From positions 1-7,583 of the forward strand of contig JAPLYA010000023.1 in assembly GCA_026395775.1 (NCBI GenBank): a DNA stretch of 7,583 nucleotides. The letters are read 5' to 3'. A program made the translations under genes and the position numbers. This document shows, piece by piece, positions 1 through 5,066 of the stretch; positions within the stretch are counted from its first letter, which is position 1; every line of letters begins with the position of its first letter. This stretch comes from Candidatus Pacearchaeota archaeon (GTDB lineage: Archaea; Nanobdellota; Nanobdellia; Pacearchaeales; GW2011-AR1). The notes under the pieces are model-generated. The model saw only the letters and a list, made by a program, of their open reading frames with translations, was not told the origin of the DNA and did not search any database.

Positions 1-310
1 AAAGAAGCTGGGAAAAAGAAGCATTGTTGTAAGAAAAGGGGATAATGTTAAAGTTGTAAGAGGCAAGTTCAAAGGAAAAACAGGAAAAGTTTCTGGTGTA
101 AATTTAAAAAGATTAAGATTGACAATAGAGAGCTTGCAAAGACAAAAGAAAGATGGAACAAAAATAAATGTTTATTTTAATCCAAGCAAGATACAAATTT
201 TGGAGCTTGTTGAAGACAAGTTGAGAATGGGAAAAATAAAAACAGAAAAGAAAGAAATTAAATCACCAGTTAAAGAAAACAAGGAGATCAAACAACATCA
301 TGAAAAATAA
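1..310 (+). CDS. rpl24: Large-subunit ribosomal protein uL24 (L24), 5' end outside window
   Basis: uL24 binds 23S rRNA early in assembly of the large subunit. The frame is open from base 2 and ends at TAA 308-310, giving 102 visible residues. The visible part begins at the conserved GKRSIVVRKGD stretch, so roughly the first 35-40 residues of a normal archaeal L24 lie upstream of the window. Visible residues 9-40 form the KOW motif (RKGDNVKVVRGKFKGKTGKV), followed by the archaeal signature NLKRLRLTIES and the DGTKINVYFNPSKIQI strand region. The last 25 or so residues are a Lys/Glu-rich tail (KTEKKEIKSPVKENKEIKQ) with no conserved pattern, probably a disordered extension. It is first in the visible part of the spc-type cluster, and its stop is followed by an 86-base structured gap before eS4. 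The identification is firm; only the N-terminus is unknown. Confidence 0.95.
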   Translation, partial: KKLGKRSIVVRKGDNVKVVRGKFKGKTGKVSGVNLKRLRLTIESLQRQKKDGTKINVYFNPSKIQILELVEDKLRMGKIKTEKKEIKSPVKENKEIKQHHEK

Positions 311-396
311 AATTTTTCAAGCTATTAAACCAAAGAAAAGCTTTTACTTTTCTGGGCCCCGAAAATTTCATTTTCGCGGTTTCGGAGAAATTTAAC
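311..396 (+). promoter_or_regulatory. Structured 86-nt leader before the eS4 gene (stacked and competing inverted repeats)
   Basis: This is the only long gap inside an otherwise gapless ribosomal operon. Reading the + strand as RNA, a perfect 7-bp hairpin is possible between 334-340 (AGAAAAG) and 347-353 (CTTTTCT). A second perfect 7-bp hairpin, with a 3-nt loop, pairs 360-366 (CGAAAAT) with 370-376 (ATTTTCG); it can be extended past one C-C mismatch by 357-358 pairing with 378-379. A third pairing, 359-364 (CCGAAA) with 380-385 (TTTCGG), excludes the second and would cover the first two bases of the GGAG ribosome binding site at 384-387. The G+C-rich core (GGGCCCC, 354-360) stands out in AT-rich DNA. 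The pairings are seen directly; a role as a translational switch, processing site or autoregulatory site is inference. Confidence 0.5.
384..387 (+). promoter_or_regulatory. Ribosome binding site (GGAG) of the eS4 gene
   Basis: GGAG at 384-387 lies 9 nt before the ATG at 397 and matches the CCUCC end of archaeal 16S rRNA. It supports the start at 397 and overlaps the 3' arm of the alternative hairpin 359-364/380-385. Confidence 0.6.
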
Positions 397-1008
397 ATGC
401 ATCTGAAAAGAAATAGTATGCCAAAAACCTGGCCATTGCAAAAGAAAGGAACAACTTATATAACTGGAGCTAGAGATGGTTTTGGTCAAACAATTCCTTT
501 GATAATTGTACTTAGAGATATCTTAAAACTAGCTAAAACAAGGAAAGAAGTCAAGGCAATTTTAACTTCTAGAAATCTTAAGTTAAATGAGAAAGTGATA
601 AAAGATGAAAAATATCCAGTCAGATTATTTGATACTTTAATTGTAGGAGAAAAAAGCTTCAAAACTGTGTTAAAAAATAAAAAATTCAGTTTTGAGCCAG
701 GCAAAAGTGAGAAAATAGCAAAAATTATTGGAAAGAAAATTCTTGCTGGCAAGGTTCAGCTAAATTTGAATGATGGAAGCAATATAATCACAAAAGAAAA
801 GACAAATGTTGGAGATTCTATTATTATTTCCAAGGATAAAAAAATAGAAATCTTGGCTTTCAAAGAAAAATGTAATATTTTATTCATAAAGGGGAAGCAC
901 CTTGGAGAACAAGGAACTGTTGAAAAAATACAAGGGGAAGACTTGATTATTAAATTAAAAGATGAAAAAATAAATGCAAGACAAGAGAATGTTATTGTAA
1001 TAAAATGA
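397..1008 (+). CDS. rps4e: Small-subunit ribosomal protein eS4 (S4e)
   Basis: eS4 is an archaeal/eukaryotic 16S/18S rRNA-binding protein of the small-subunit body, unrelated in fold order to bacterial uS4. The product is 203 residues. It opens with the family signature HLKRNSMPKTWP (residues 2-13). An S4-type RNA-binding region spans about 35-80 (IPLIIVLRDILKLAKTRKEV...). The middle strand GKVQLNLNDGSNI is at 118-130, and a KOW motif (FIKGKHLGEQGTVEKI) at 163-178. The frame is open upstream to base 304 but has no ATG, GTG or TTG there, so ATG 397, with GGAG 9 nt upstream, is the start. The GPRK residues often seen before HLKR are absent. Typical archaeal eS4 is about 235-245 residues, so this one is compact, mainly between and after the C-terminal domains. 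The stop overlaps the L5 start (ATGA). Confidence 0.95.
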   Translation: MHLKRNSMPKTWPLQKKGTTYITGARDGFGQTIPLIIVLRDILKLAKTRKEVKAILTSRNLKLNEKVIKDEKYPVRLFDTLIVGEKSFKTVLKNKKFSFEPGKSEKIAKIIGKKILAGKVQLNLNDGSNIITKEKTNVGDSIIISKDKKIEILAFKEKCNILFIKGKHLGEQGTVEKIQGEDLIIKLKDEKINARQENVIVIK

Positions 1009-1532
1009 AAACCAATCCAATGCGAGAAGTGAAAATTGAGAAAGTTGTTTTAAGTGTAGGTGGAACAGCACAGAATCTTGAGAGGGGGCAAAAGCTAATT
1101 GAGAGAATAACTGAAAGAAAAGCGAGGGTTTGCAGAAGTAATAAAAGAATTCCTTCACTTGGTGTTCGTCCTGGACTTGAAGTTGGAGCGATGATAACTT
1201 TGAGAGGAGAAAAAGCAATTCAATTGCTGAGAAGATTACTTGCAAGCATAGACAATCAGATTAAAGAAAAACAGATTTCAGGAGAAAGCTTTTCTTTTGG
1301 AATAAAAGAGTATATCGAGATCCCGGGAATGGCCTATCAGAGAGATCTTGGAATGTTGGGACTAGAAGTAAGTGTAAGCTTTTGTAGAGCTGGAAAACGA
1401 GTAGGAAGAAAAAAAGTAAAATCGGGCAAGATTCCAAAAAGACAGCGAGTAACTAAAGAAGAAATAATTGAATATTTAAACAAACTAGGGATAAAAGTTT
1501 TAGCAAAAATTAAGGAGAAACGGGAAAGATGA
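1005..1532 (+). CDS. rpl5: Large-subunit ribosomal protein uL5 (L5)
   Basis: uL5 sits in the central protuberance, where it binds 5S rRNA and touches P-site tRNA. The 175-residue product has the full archaeal pattern: NPMREVKIEKVVLSVG at 4-19, SNKRIPSLGVRPG at 45-57, MITLRGEKA at 63-71, FSFGIKEYIEIPGMAY at 96-111, and the basic GRKKVKSGKIPKRQRVTKEE at 134-153. Length is normal for archaea. ATG 1005 is preferred over ATG 1020 because NPMRE is conserved in the family and because 1005 gives an ATGA overlap with the eS4 stop. No clear Shine-Dalgarno sequence precedes it, so translation probably depends on coupling to eS4. It also overlaps S14 downstream by ATGA. Confidence 0.96.
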   Translation: MKTNPMREVKIEKVVLSVGGTAQNLERGQKLIERITERKARVCRSNKRIPSLGVRPGLEVGAMITLRGEKAIQLLRRLLASIDNQIKEKQISGESFSFGIKEYIEIPGMAYQRDLGMLGLEVSVSFCRAGKRVGRKKVKSGKIPKRQRVTKEEIIEYLNKLGIKVLAKIKEKRER

Positions 1533-1759
1533 CAGTTAGTGATTGGAGAAAAATAACAAAACAACTGCAGAACAAACCAGCCAAACTGGCAAAGTTTTTA
1601 AAGCATAATAAGCCAAAAGAAAGGAAGACGGGGATAGCTAAAAAGCCATGCGAGAAATGCGGGAGAATAGGCGCCCATTTATCTTCATATGGATTAAATT
1701 TATGCAGGCAATGCTTCAGAGAGATTGCCACGGAGATAGGATTTAAAAAATATTCATAA
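1529..1759 (+). CDS. rps14: Small-subunit ribosomal protein uS14 (zinc-ribbon type, with N-terminal extension)
   Basis: uS14 is a late-assembling protein of the small-subunit head that contacts 16S rRNA. The 76-residue product has the zinc-binding C+ form: C41-x2-C44 (CEKC) and C59-x2-C62 (CRQC). These flank GRIGAHLSSYGLNL, and the conserved end FREIATEIGFKKYS follows. Typical archaeal uS14 is about 50-56 residues; here a basic extension of some 22-25 residues (WRKITKQLQNKPAKLAKFL) precedes the core. No ATG, GTG or TTG lies closer to the core, ATG 1529 overlaps the L5 stop (ATGA), and GGAG at 1514-1517 lies 11 nt upstream, so the extension is probably real. The S8 gene begins 5 nt after the stop. 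Confidence 0.94.
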   Translation: MTVSDWRKITKQLQNKPAKLAKFLKHNKPKERKTGIAKKPCEKCGRIGAHLSSYGLNLCRQCFREIATEIGFKKYS

Positions 1760-1764
1760 GAAAA

Positions 1765-2136
1765 ATGTCACAAGATATAACAGCAGATTGCTTAAATATG
1801 ATGATGAATGTCAAGAAAGCAGGCAGAAAAGAGTTAGAAGTATCCAGAATATCTGAATTTTTAATTCGAGTTTTGGAGATTGCGAAGAAAAATGATTATA
1901 TTGACTTTAAAAAAGATAAAGGCAAGGTTAGAATAGAAATTAAAAAGTTAAGTAATTGCCAAGCCATCAAACCAAGATTTAATGTTAAAAGTACAGATAT
2001 TGAAAAATATTTAAGAAGATACATGCCAGCAAGAGATTTTGGAATTTTATTAATCTCGACAAGTAAAGGCATAATGACCCAAGAAGAAGCTTTAAAGGAG
2101 AAGATAGGGGGGAGCTTAATAGCTTATTTTTATTGA
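1765..2136 (+). CDS. rps8: Small-subunit ribosomal protein uS8 (S8)
   Basis: uS8 is a primary 16S rRNA-binding protein (helix 21 region) needed to organise the small-subunit central domain. The 123-residue product begins with DITADCLNMMMNVKKAGRKE (4-23), the usual N-terminal helix. It continues with the EFLIRVLEIAKKNDYI region (31-46) and the archaeal FNVKSTDIEKYLRRYMPARDFGI segment (72-94). It ends with the diagnostic STSKGIMTQEEA (98-109) and KIGGSLIAYFY at the C-terminus. It is slightly shorter than the common archaeal length of about 130. The start follows the S14 stop by 5 nt without an evident ribosome binding site. The IGG codons create a run of six G (2107-2112). Confidence 0.96.
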   Translation: MSQDITADCLNMMMNVKKAGRKELEVSRISEFLIRVLEIAKKNDYIDFKKDKGKVRIEIKKLSNCQAIKPRFNVKSTDIEKYLRRYMPARDFGILLISTSKGIMTQEEALKEKIGGSLIAYFY

Positions 2137-2140
2137 AAAT

Positions 2141-2144
2141 GGAG
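2141..2144 (+). promoter_or_regulatory. Ribosome binding site (GGAG) that selects the L6 start
   Basis: GGAG lies 6 nt before ATG 2151, which points to that codon rather than TTG 2133 or ATG 2139 as the L6 start. The motif itself overlaps the ATG at 2139. Confidence 0.6.
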
Positions 2145-2150
2145 AATAAA

Positions 2151-2675
2151 ATGATTTCTGAAGAAATTGAAATTCCTTCTGAACTGGAAGTAGAAGCATC
2201 AGGGAAAAAAATAAAGATAAGCAAGGGAAATGAAAAAATTGAGAAAGCTTTAGCCTATCCTTTTAAGCTGGATGGGAAGAAAATAATTTTTTCAGCTGTT
2301 TTAAACAAGAAAAACAAAAAATTGATTAAAACTTCTTTAGCCCATATAAGAAATATCATCTCAGGGCTAGGAAAAAAATATGTTTACAAAATGCAAGTAT
2401 GTTCAGTTCATTTTCCAATGACTGTGACTGTCAAAGGGCAAGAACTTGTGATTAAAAATTTCCTTGGAGAAGTCAAGGAGAGAAAAGCAAAAATTTTGGA
2501 AGAGGTTAATGTTAAAGTTGATAAAGAGTTCATAACAATTGAAAGTTCTGACAAAGAAAAGGCAGGACAAACAGCTGCAAATATTGAAAGTGCAACTAAA
2601 ATCCGCAATAAAGACAAAAGAGTTTTTCAAGATGGTATTTATATTACTGATAAGGAGAAAGGCAAAAGAAAATGA
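2151..2675 (+). CDS. rpl6: Large-subunit ribosomal protein uL6 (L6)
   Basis: uL6 lies near the sarcin-ricin loop and factor-binding site of the large subunit. From ATG 2151 the protein is 174 residues and starts MISEEIEIPSELEVEASG, matching the usual archaeal N-terminus. Two earlier in-frame starts exist (TTG 2133, overlapping the S8 stop, and ATG 2139) but add only KMENK-type residues and lack a spaced ribosome binding site. Conserved blocks are SLAHIRNIISGL (62-73), VHFPMTVTVKG (86-96), KNFLGE (102-107), GQTAANIESATKI (139-151) and RVFQDGIYI (157-165). The usual GPKGE turn near residue 25 is replaced by SKGNEK. A short Lys-rich tail ends in an ATGA overlap with the L32e gene. Confidence 0.95.
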   Translation: MISEEIEIPSELEVEASGKKIKISKGNEKIEKALAYPFKLDGKKIIFSAVLNKKNKKLIKTSLAHIRNIISGLGKKYVYKMQVCSVHFPMTVTVKGQELVIKNFLGEVKERKAKILEEVNVKVDKEFITIESSDKEKAGQTAANIESATKIRNKDKRVFQDGIYITDKEKGKRK

Positions 2676-3007
2676 AAGACAAGAAATTTTTAAGAGTTCG
2701 GGGCAATAAAAAAATAAGACTTGGCAAGAGAAACAAGAAAAAGCAGACTTGGAGAAGAGCCAGAGGGAAGCATAATAAAACAAGAGAAAGCACAAGAGGG
2801 AAAGCAGTTAAAGTTAAAATTGGATTCAGAAAAGCAAAGATGGAAAGAAACAAAATAAAAGGCAAGATTCCATTTAGAGTGAATAATTTCAATGATTTGA
2901 AATCAATAAAAAAAGAAAATATTGCAATAATTGCCAAATTGGGCAAGAAGAAAAGGCAAGAGATTGAAACTAAACTTAAGGAACTTGGAATAGAGGTGGC
3001 AAAATGA
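2672..3007 (+). CDS. rpl32e: Large-subunit ribosomal protein eL32 (L32e), compact form
   Basis: eL32 is a protein of the archaeal and eukaryotic large subunit with no bacterial counterpart. The 111-residue, very basic product carries the family core: FLRVRG and RLGKRNKKKQTWRRARGKHN (16-35, corresponding to the KRLG..WRRPRG.HSK signature), IGFRKAK (50-56), and the C-terminal IAKLGKKKRQEIETKLKELG (87-106), which matches the conserved GRRKRxEIxxKAxELGI helix. Common archaeal lengths are about 130 or more, so it is a short version. Its start overlaps the L6 stop (ATGA), with GGAG at 2654-2657 fairly distant (14 nt). Its stop overlaps the L19e start. Confidence 0.92.
   Translation: MKDKKFLRVRGNKKIRLGKRNKKKQTWRRARGKHNKTRESTRGKAVKVKIGFRKAKMERNKIKGKIPFRVNNFNDLKSIKKENIAIIAKLGKKKRQEIETKLKELGIEVAK
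2993..2998 (+). promoter_or_regulatory. Strong ribosome binding site (GAGGTG) of the L19e gene
   Basis: GAGGTG is complementary to six bases of the archaeal 16S 3' end (UCACCUCC) and lies 5 nt before ATG 3004. It is the best ribosome binding site in the cluster and lies within the last codons of L32e. Confidence 0.65.
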
Positions 3008-3285
3008 ATCTTTCAAAGAAAAAAAAGCTAATTGCAAGAACGCTGGGGGTAGGAGCAGAGAGAGTTATTTTAGATAATAGCTCCCTAGTTGAGATAAAAC
3101 AAGCAATTACTAGGCAGGATATAAGAGAATTACTAACTCAAGGGGTAATAAGAATAAAAGAAGTAAAGGGAAGAAGAGCTAATGAACCAAGAGGAAGAAG
3201 AAGAGCTGGCAGCGTAAGGAAGAAGATAAAGAGAGATAAGAAAAATTATATTATTAAGATGAGAAAAATAAGGAGAGCAAGATGA
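3004..3285 (+). CDS. rpl19e: Large-subunit ribosomal protein eL19 (L19e), lacking the usual C-terminal helix
   Basis: eL19 is an archaeal/eukaryotic large-subunit protein; in known structures a globular N-terminal domain is followed by a long basic linker and a long C-terminal helix. The 93-residue product has the N-terminal domain in full: LSKKKKLIARTLGVGAERV (3-21), EIKQAITRQDIRELLTQGVI (30-49) and the entry to the basic linker (KGRRANEPRGRRRAGS, 55-70). It then stops shortly after KNYIIKMRKIRRAR, where other archaeal proteins continue for roughly 50-55 residues (typical total about 148-150). The stop forms an ATGA overlap with a complete L18 gene, so there is no room for a frameshifted tail and the shortening seems fixed. 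It has the strongest ribosome binding site in the cluster (2993-2998). Confidence 0.92.
   Translation: MNLSKKKKLIARTLGVGAERVILDNSSLVEIKQAITRQDIRELLTQGVIRIKEVKGRRANEPRGRRRAGSVRKKIKRDKKNYIIKMRKIRRAR
3272..3275 (+). promoter_or_regulatory. Ribosome binding site (GGAG) of the L18 gene
   Basis: GGAG lies 6 nt before ATG 3282, inside the last codons of L19e. It supports the L18 start and independent initiation at this ATGA junction. Confidence 0.55.
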
Positions 3286-3785
3286 GCAAATCAATAACTG
3301 TAAGGAAAAGAAGAAGGAGAGAAGGAAAAACAGACTATAACTCCAGATTGAACTTGCTTAAAAGCGAATCAAGGATTGTTTTCAGAAAAACAAACAAGTA
3401 TATTATAGGGCAATTGGTAAAAAGTTCACAAGCCTTAGATTATGTAGGGCTTGGATTAACTTCCAAGGAGCTTTTAGAATATAACTGGCCAAAAAGCATG
3501 ATTGGAAGTTTAAAATCTTTGCCAGCATCATACTTAACAGGTTATCTTTTAGGAAAAAAGATGCTTGATAAAAATCAAAAACAAGGAATTTTAGATTTGG
3601 GTATGACTAGAAACATTAAAAAATCAAAAGTTTATGCTTTTTTAAAAGGATTAATTGACTCTGGATTAAAAATAAAAGCAGATTCCAAAATTTTCCCAGA
3701 TGAAAACAGGATAAGGGGCAGACATATGAAAAAAAGTTTAGAGTTTGATAAAATTAAATCTGCAATAGATAAAAAATTTGTATAA
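3282..3785 (+). CDS. rpl18: Large-subunit ribosomal protein uL18 (L18)
   Basis: uL18 binds 5S rRNA and anchors it in the central protuberance together with uL5. The 167-residue product shows the archaeal pattern: RKRRRREGKTDYNSRLNLLKS (8-28), RIVFRKTNKYIIGQLV (31-46), LPASYLTGYLLGKK (80-93), the GILDLGM strand (102-108), SKVYAFLKGLIDSGLKI (115-131) and FPDENRIRGRHM (138-149). Archaeal homologues are usually about 185-195 residues; the shortfall is mainly in the C-terminal region after RIRGRH, normally a longer helical tail. GGAG sits 6 nt before ATG 3282, which overlaps the L19e stop. A single base (3786) separates its TAA from the S5 start. Confidence 0.95.
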   Translation: MSKSITVRKRRRREGKTDYNSRLNLLKSESRIVFRKTNKYIIGQLVKSSQALDYVGLGLTSKELLEYNWPKSMIGSLKSLPASYLTGYLLGKKMLDKNQKQGILDLGMTRNIKKSKVYAFLKGLIDSGLKIKADSKIFPDENRIRGRHMKKSLEFDKIKSAIDKKFV

Positions 3786-3786
3786 A

Positions 3787-4470
3787 ATGGCAAAAAAACA
3801 AGAAAAAAACATAGAGAAAGCAAGAGGAGCAGTTGAAACTAAAGTAGATACTTCTTCCTGGCTCCCAAAGACGGGCTTAGGAAAGCTAGTCAAAGAAGGG
3901 AAGATAAAAAGTATAGATGAGGTTATTGAAAAATATAAGATTCTGGAAGCTGAAATTGTTGATTCTCTAATCCCAATAAAATCTGACCTGCTTAACATAG
4001 GTCAATCAAAGGGTAAATTTGGGGGGGGCAAAAGAAGAGTGTGGAGGCAAACCCAGAGAAAATCAGCAGAGGGAAATATTCCTACCTTTTCTTGCTTATC
4101 GGTTGTTGGAGATGAGAACGGGCATGTTGGTTTGGGATTGGGAAAAGCAAAAGAAACCTTGCCAGCTAGGGAAAAAGCAGCGAGAAAAGCCAAAGTTAAT
4201 GTTATAAAGATAAAAAGAGGATGCGGAAGTTTTGATTGTTCTTGCAATGAGTTACATAGCATTCCATTTAGGGTAGAGGGAAAATGTTCTAGTGTTAAAA
4301 TTATTCTATTGCCTGCTCCTCAAGGAACAGGATTAGTAATAGGAGACGAATGCAAAAAAATATTGAGACTTGCAGGCATAAAAGATATTTATAGCAAGGT
4401 TTTCGGCCAGACGAGAACAACAATAAATCTTGCCAAGGCATGCATGGATGCTTTGGGGAAGTTAAAATGA
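3787..4470 (+). CDS. rps5: Small-subunit ribosomal protein uS5 (S5)
   Basis: uS5 lies at the mRNA entry side of the small subunit and affects decoding accuracy. From ATG 3787 the protein is 227 residues, normal for archaea. An earlier in-frame TTG (3778) would overlap L18 and adds only MYK. A variable N-terminal arm carries the archaeal TSSWLPKTGLGKLVKEGKI (22-40). The double-stranded RNA-binding-like domain covers about 57-120 (EIVDSLIPIK, GKRRVWRQTQRKSAEGN, GHVGLGLGKAKE). The archaeal cysteine-rich GCGSFDCSC is at 145-153, and the C-terminal domain runs from HSIPFRVEGK through LLPAPQGTGLVIGDE (174-188) to GQTRTTINLAKA. Cysteines 146, 151, 153 and 167 cluster, but zinc binding is not established. 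The codons for G79-G81 form a run of eight G (4021-4028). The stop overlaps the next start (ATGA 4467-4470). Confidence 0.96.
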   Translation: MAKKQEKNIEKARGAVETKVDTSSWLPKTGLGKLVKEGKIKSIDEVIEKYKILEAEIVDSLIPIKSDLLNIGQSKGKFGGGKRRVWRQTQRKSAEGNIPTFSCLSVVGDENGHVGLGLGKAKETLPAREKAARKAKVNVIKIKRGCGSFDCSCNELHSIPFRVEGKCSSVKIILLPAPQGTGLVIGDECKKILRLAGIKDIYSKVFGQTRTTINLAKACMDALGKLK

Positions 4471-4727
4471 ATCCAAGAAGAGTAATTGAGAAAGTTGGCA
4501 GGGCATTAGTTTCTTTAAAAGATGCTTTAGACATACAAAGAGCCGGAATAATGACCTCAGAAGATGCTGAAAATTATGTAGCATATATCAGAAATTTAGC
4601 TTATACAAGAATTGCAGAATTATTAAAATTAAACAATGCACCAAATTGTCCTGTAAGATTACAGAGATTACTAATTGAACCATGTTTGAAAAGATATTAT
4701 AAACTTTCAGGAGAACAAGCAGCATGA
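4467..4727 (+). CDS. Unrecognised small helical protein encoded between uS5 and uL30
   Basis: I do not recognise this family. The 86-residue product starts at ATG 4467, which overlaps the S5 stop (ATGA), and its own stop overlaps the L30 start (ATGA 4724-4727). This double overlap, and AGA-rich codon use like its neighbours, argue that it is a real translated gene. By eye it forms three amphipathic helical stretches: about 2-28 (NPRRVIEKVGRALVSLKDAL), 30-56 (SEDAENYVAYIRNLAYTRIA), and 62-81 (PVRLQRLLIEPCLKRYYKLS), with a NNAPNCP turn between the last two. Two cysteines (C61, C73) do not make a metal-site pattern. I count 14 Lys/Arg against 9 Asp/Glu, so it is basic but less so than the ribosomal proteins. 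There is no signal peptide or membrane segment. The standard archaeal order, as I recall it, has uS5 directly followed by uL30. A ribosome-associated or assembly role is inferred from position only. An in-frame ATG at 4440 lies inside S5 and is not preferred. Confidence 0.8.
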   Translation: MNPRRVIEKVGRALVSLKDALDIQRAGIMTSEDAENYVAYIRNLAYTRIAELLKLNNAPNCPVRLQRLLIEPCLKRYYKLSGEQAA

Positions 4728-5065
4728 TAGCAGTAATAAGAATAAAAGGAATTGTGGGTTTAGACAGAGATATAAATGAAACATTCAAAAGATTAAAGCT
4801 AGGAAGAAAATATTCTTGTATTGTAGTTGAAGAAAAACCAGAAATACTTGGGATGATCAATAAAGTTGAAAGTTTTGTTGCCTATGGAAAAATTGATGAA
4901 GCAACATTAAAAGAACTTCAAGAAAAACGAGGAAAAGGCAAGAAAACAAATTTTTTTAGATTACATCCACCTCGTGGAGGAATAAAAGCCAAGGTTCATT
5001 ATCCAAGGGGTGTTCTTGGAAACCACAAAGATAAAATTAATGATTTAATTAGGAGAATGTTGTAA
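4724..5065 (+). CDS. rpl30: Large-subunit ribosomal protein uL30 (L30), archaeal type with central deletion
   Basis: uL30 is a large-subunit protein; archaeal forms are about 150-155 residues, with a central insertion and a C-terminal extension compared with the 60-residue bacterial form. This product is 113 residues. It has the N-terminal fold (IAVIRIKGIVGLDRDINETF, 2-21; CIVVEEKPEILGMINKVESF, 32-51; YGKIDEATLKELQEKRGK, 54-71) and then moves almost directly to the C-terminal signature FFRLHPPRGG (77-86), followed by the GVLGNHKDKINDLIRRML end (96-113). The segment of some 35-40 residues usually found between the RKRG and FRLHPP blocks is missing. AGGAG at 4709-4713 lies 10 nt before ATG 4724. 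The gene overlaps the unrecognised gene upstream and is followed after one base by L15. Confidence 0.95.
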   Translation: MIAVIRIKGIVGLDRDINETFKRLKLGRKYSCIVVEEKPEILGMINKVESFVAYGKIDEATLKELQEKRGKGKKTNFFRLHPPRGGIKAKVHYPRGVLGNHKDKINDLIRRML

Positions 5066-5066
5066 A

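Noticed and set aside
304..396. Upstream in-frame extension of the eS4 reading frame
   Set aside because: The frame is open from 304 but contains no ATG, GTG or TTG. Its translation does not resemble the eS4 N-terminus, and ATG 397 has a ribosome binding site and the HLKR signature directly after it.
1797..1858. C/D-box small RNA candidate (ATGATGA, then CTGA about 50 nt later)
   Set aside because: The motifs fall in conserved uS8 codons (MMMN and SEF), no terminal stem closes them, and no internal box pair is visible.
486..2946. Several open frames on the - strand opposite eS4, L5, S14, S8, L6 and L32e
   Set aside because: They lie opposite well-conserved ribosomal genes and read as low-complexity Phe/Leu/Ser-rich peptides, as expected from the complement of Lys- and Glu-rich AT-rich coding sequence.
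4019..4207. Alternative + strand frame within uS5
   Set aside because: It is a shifted frame of the conserved RNA-binding domain of uS5, with no family resemblance and no separate start context.
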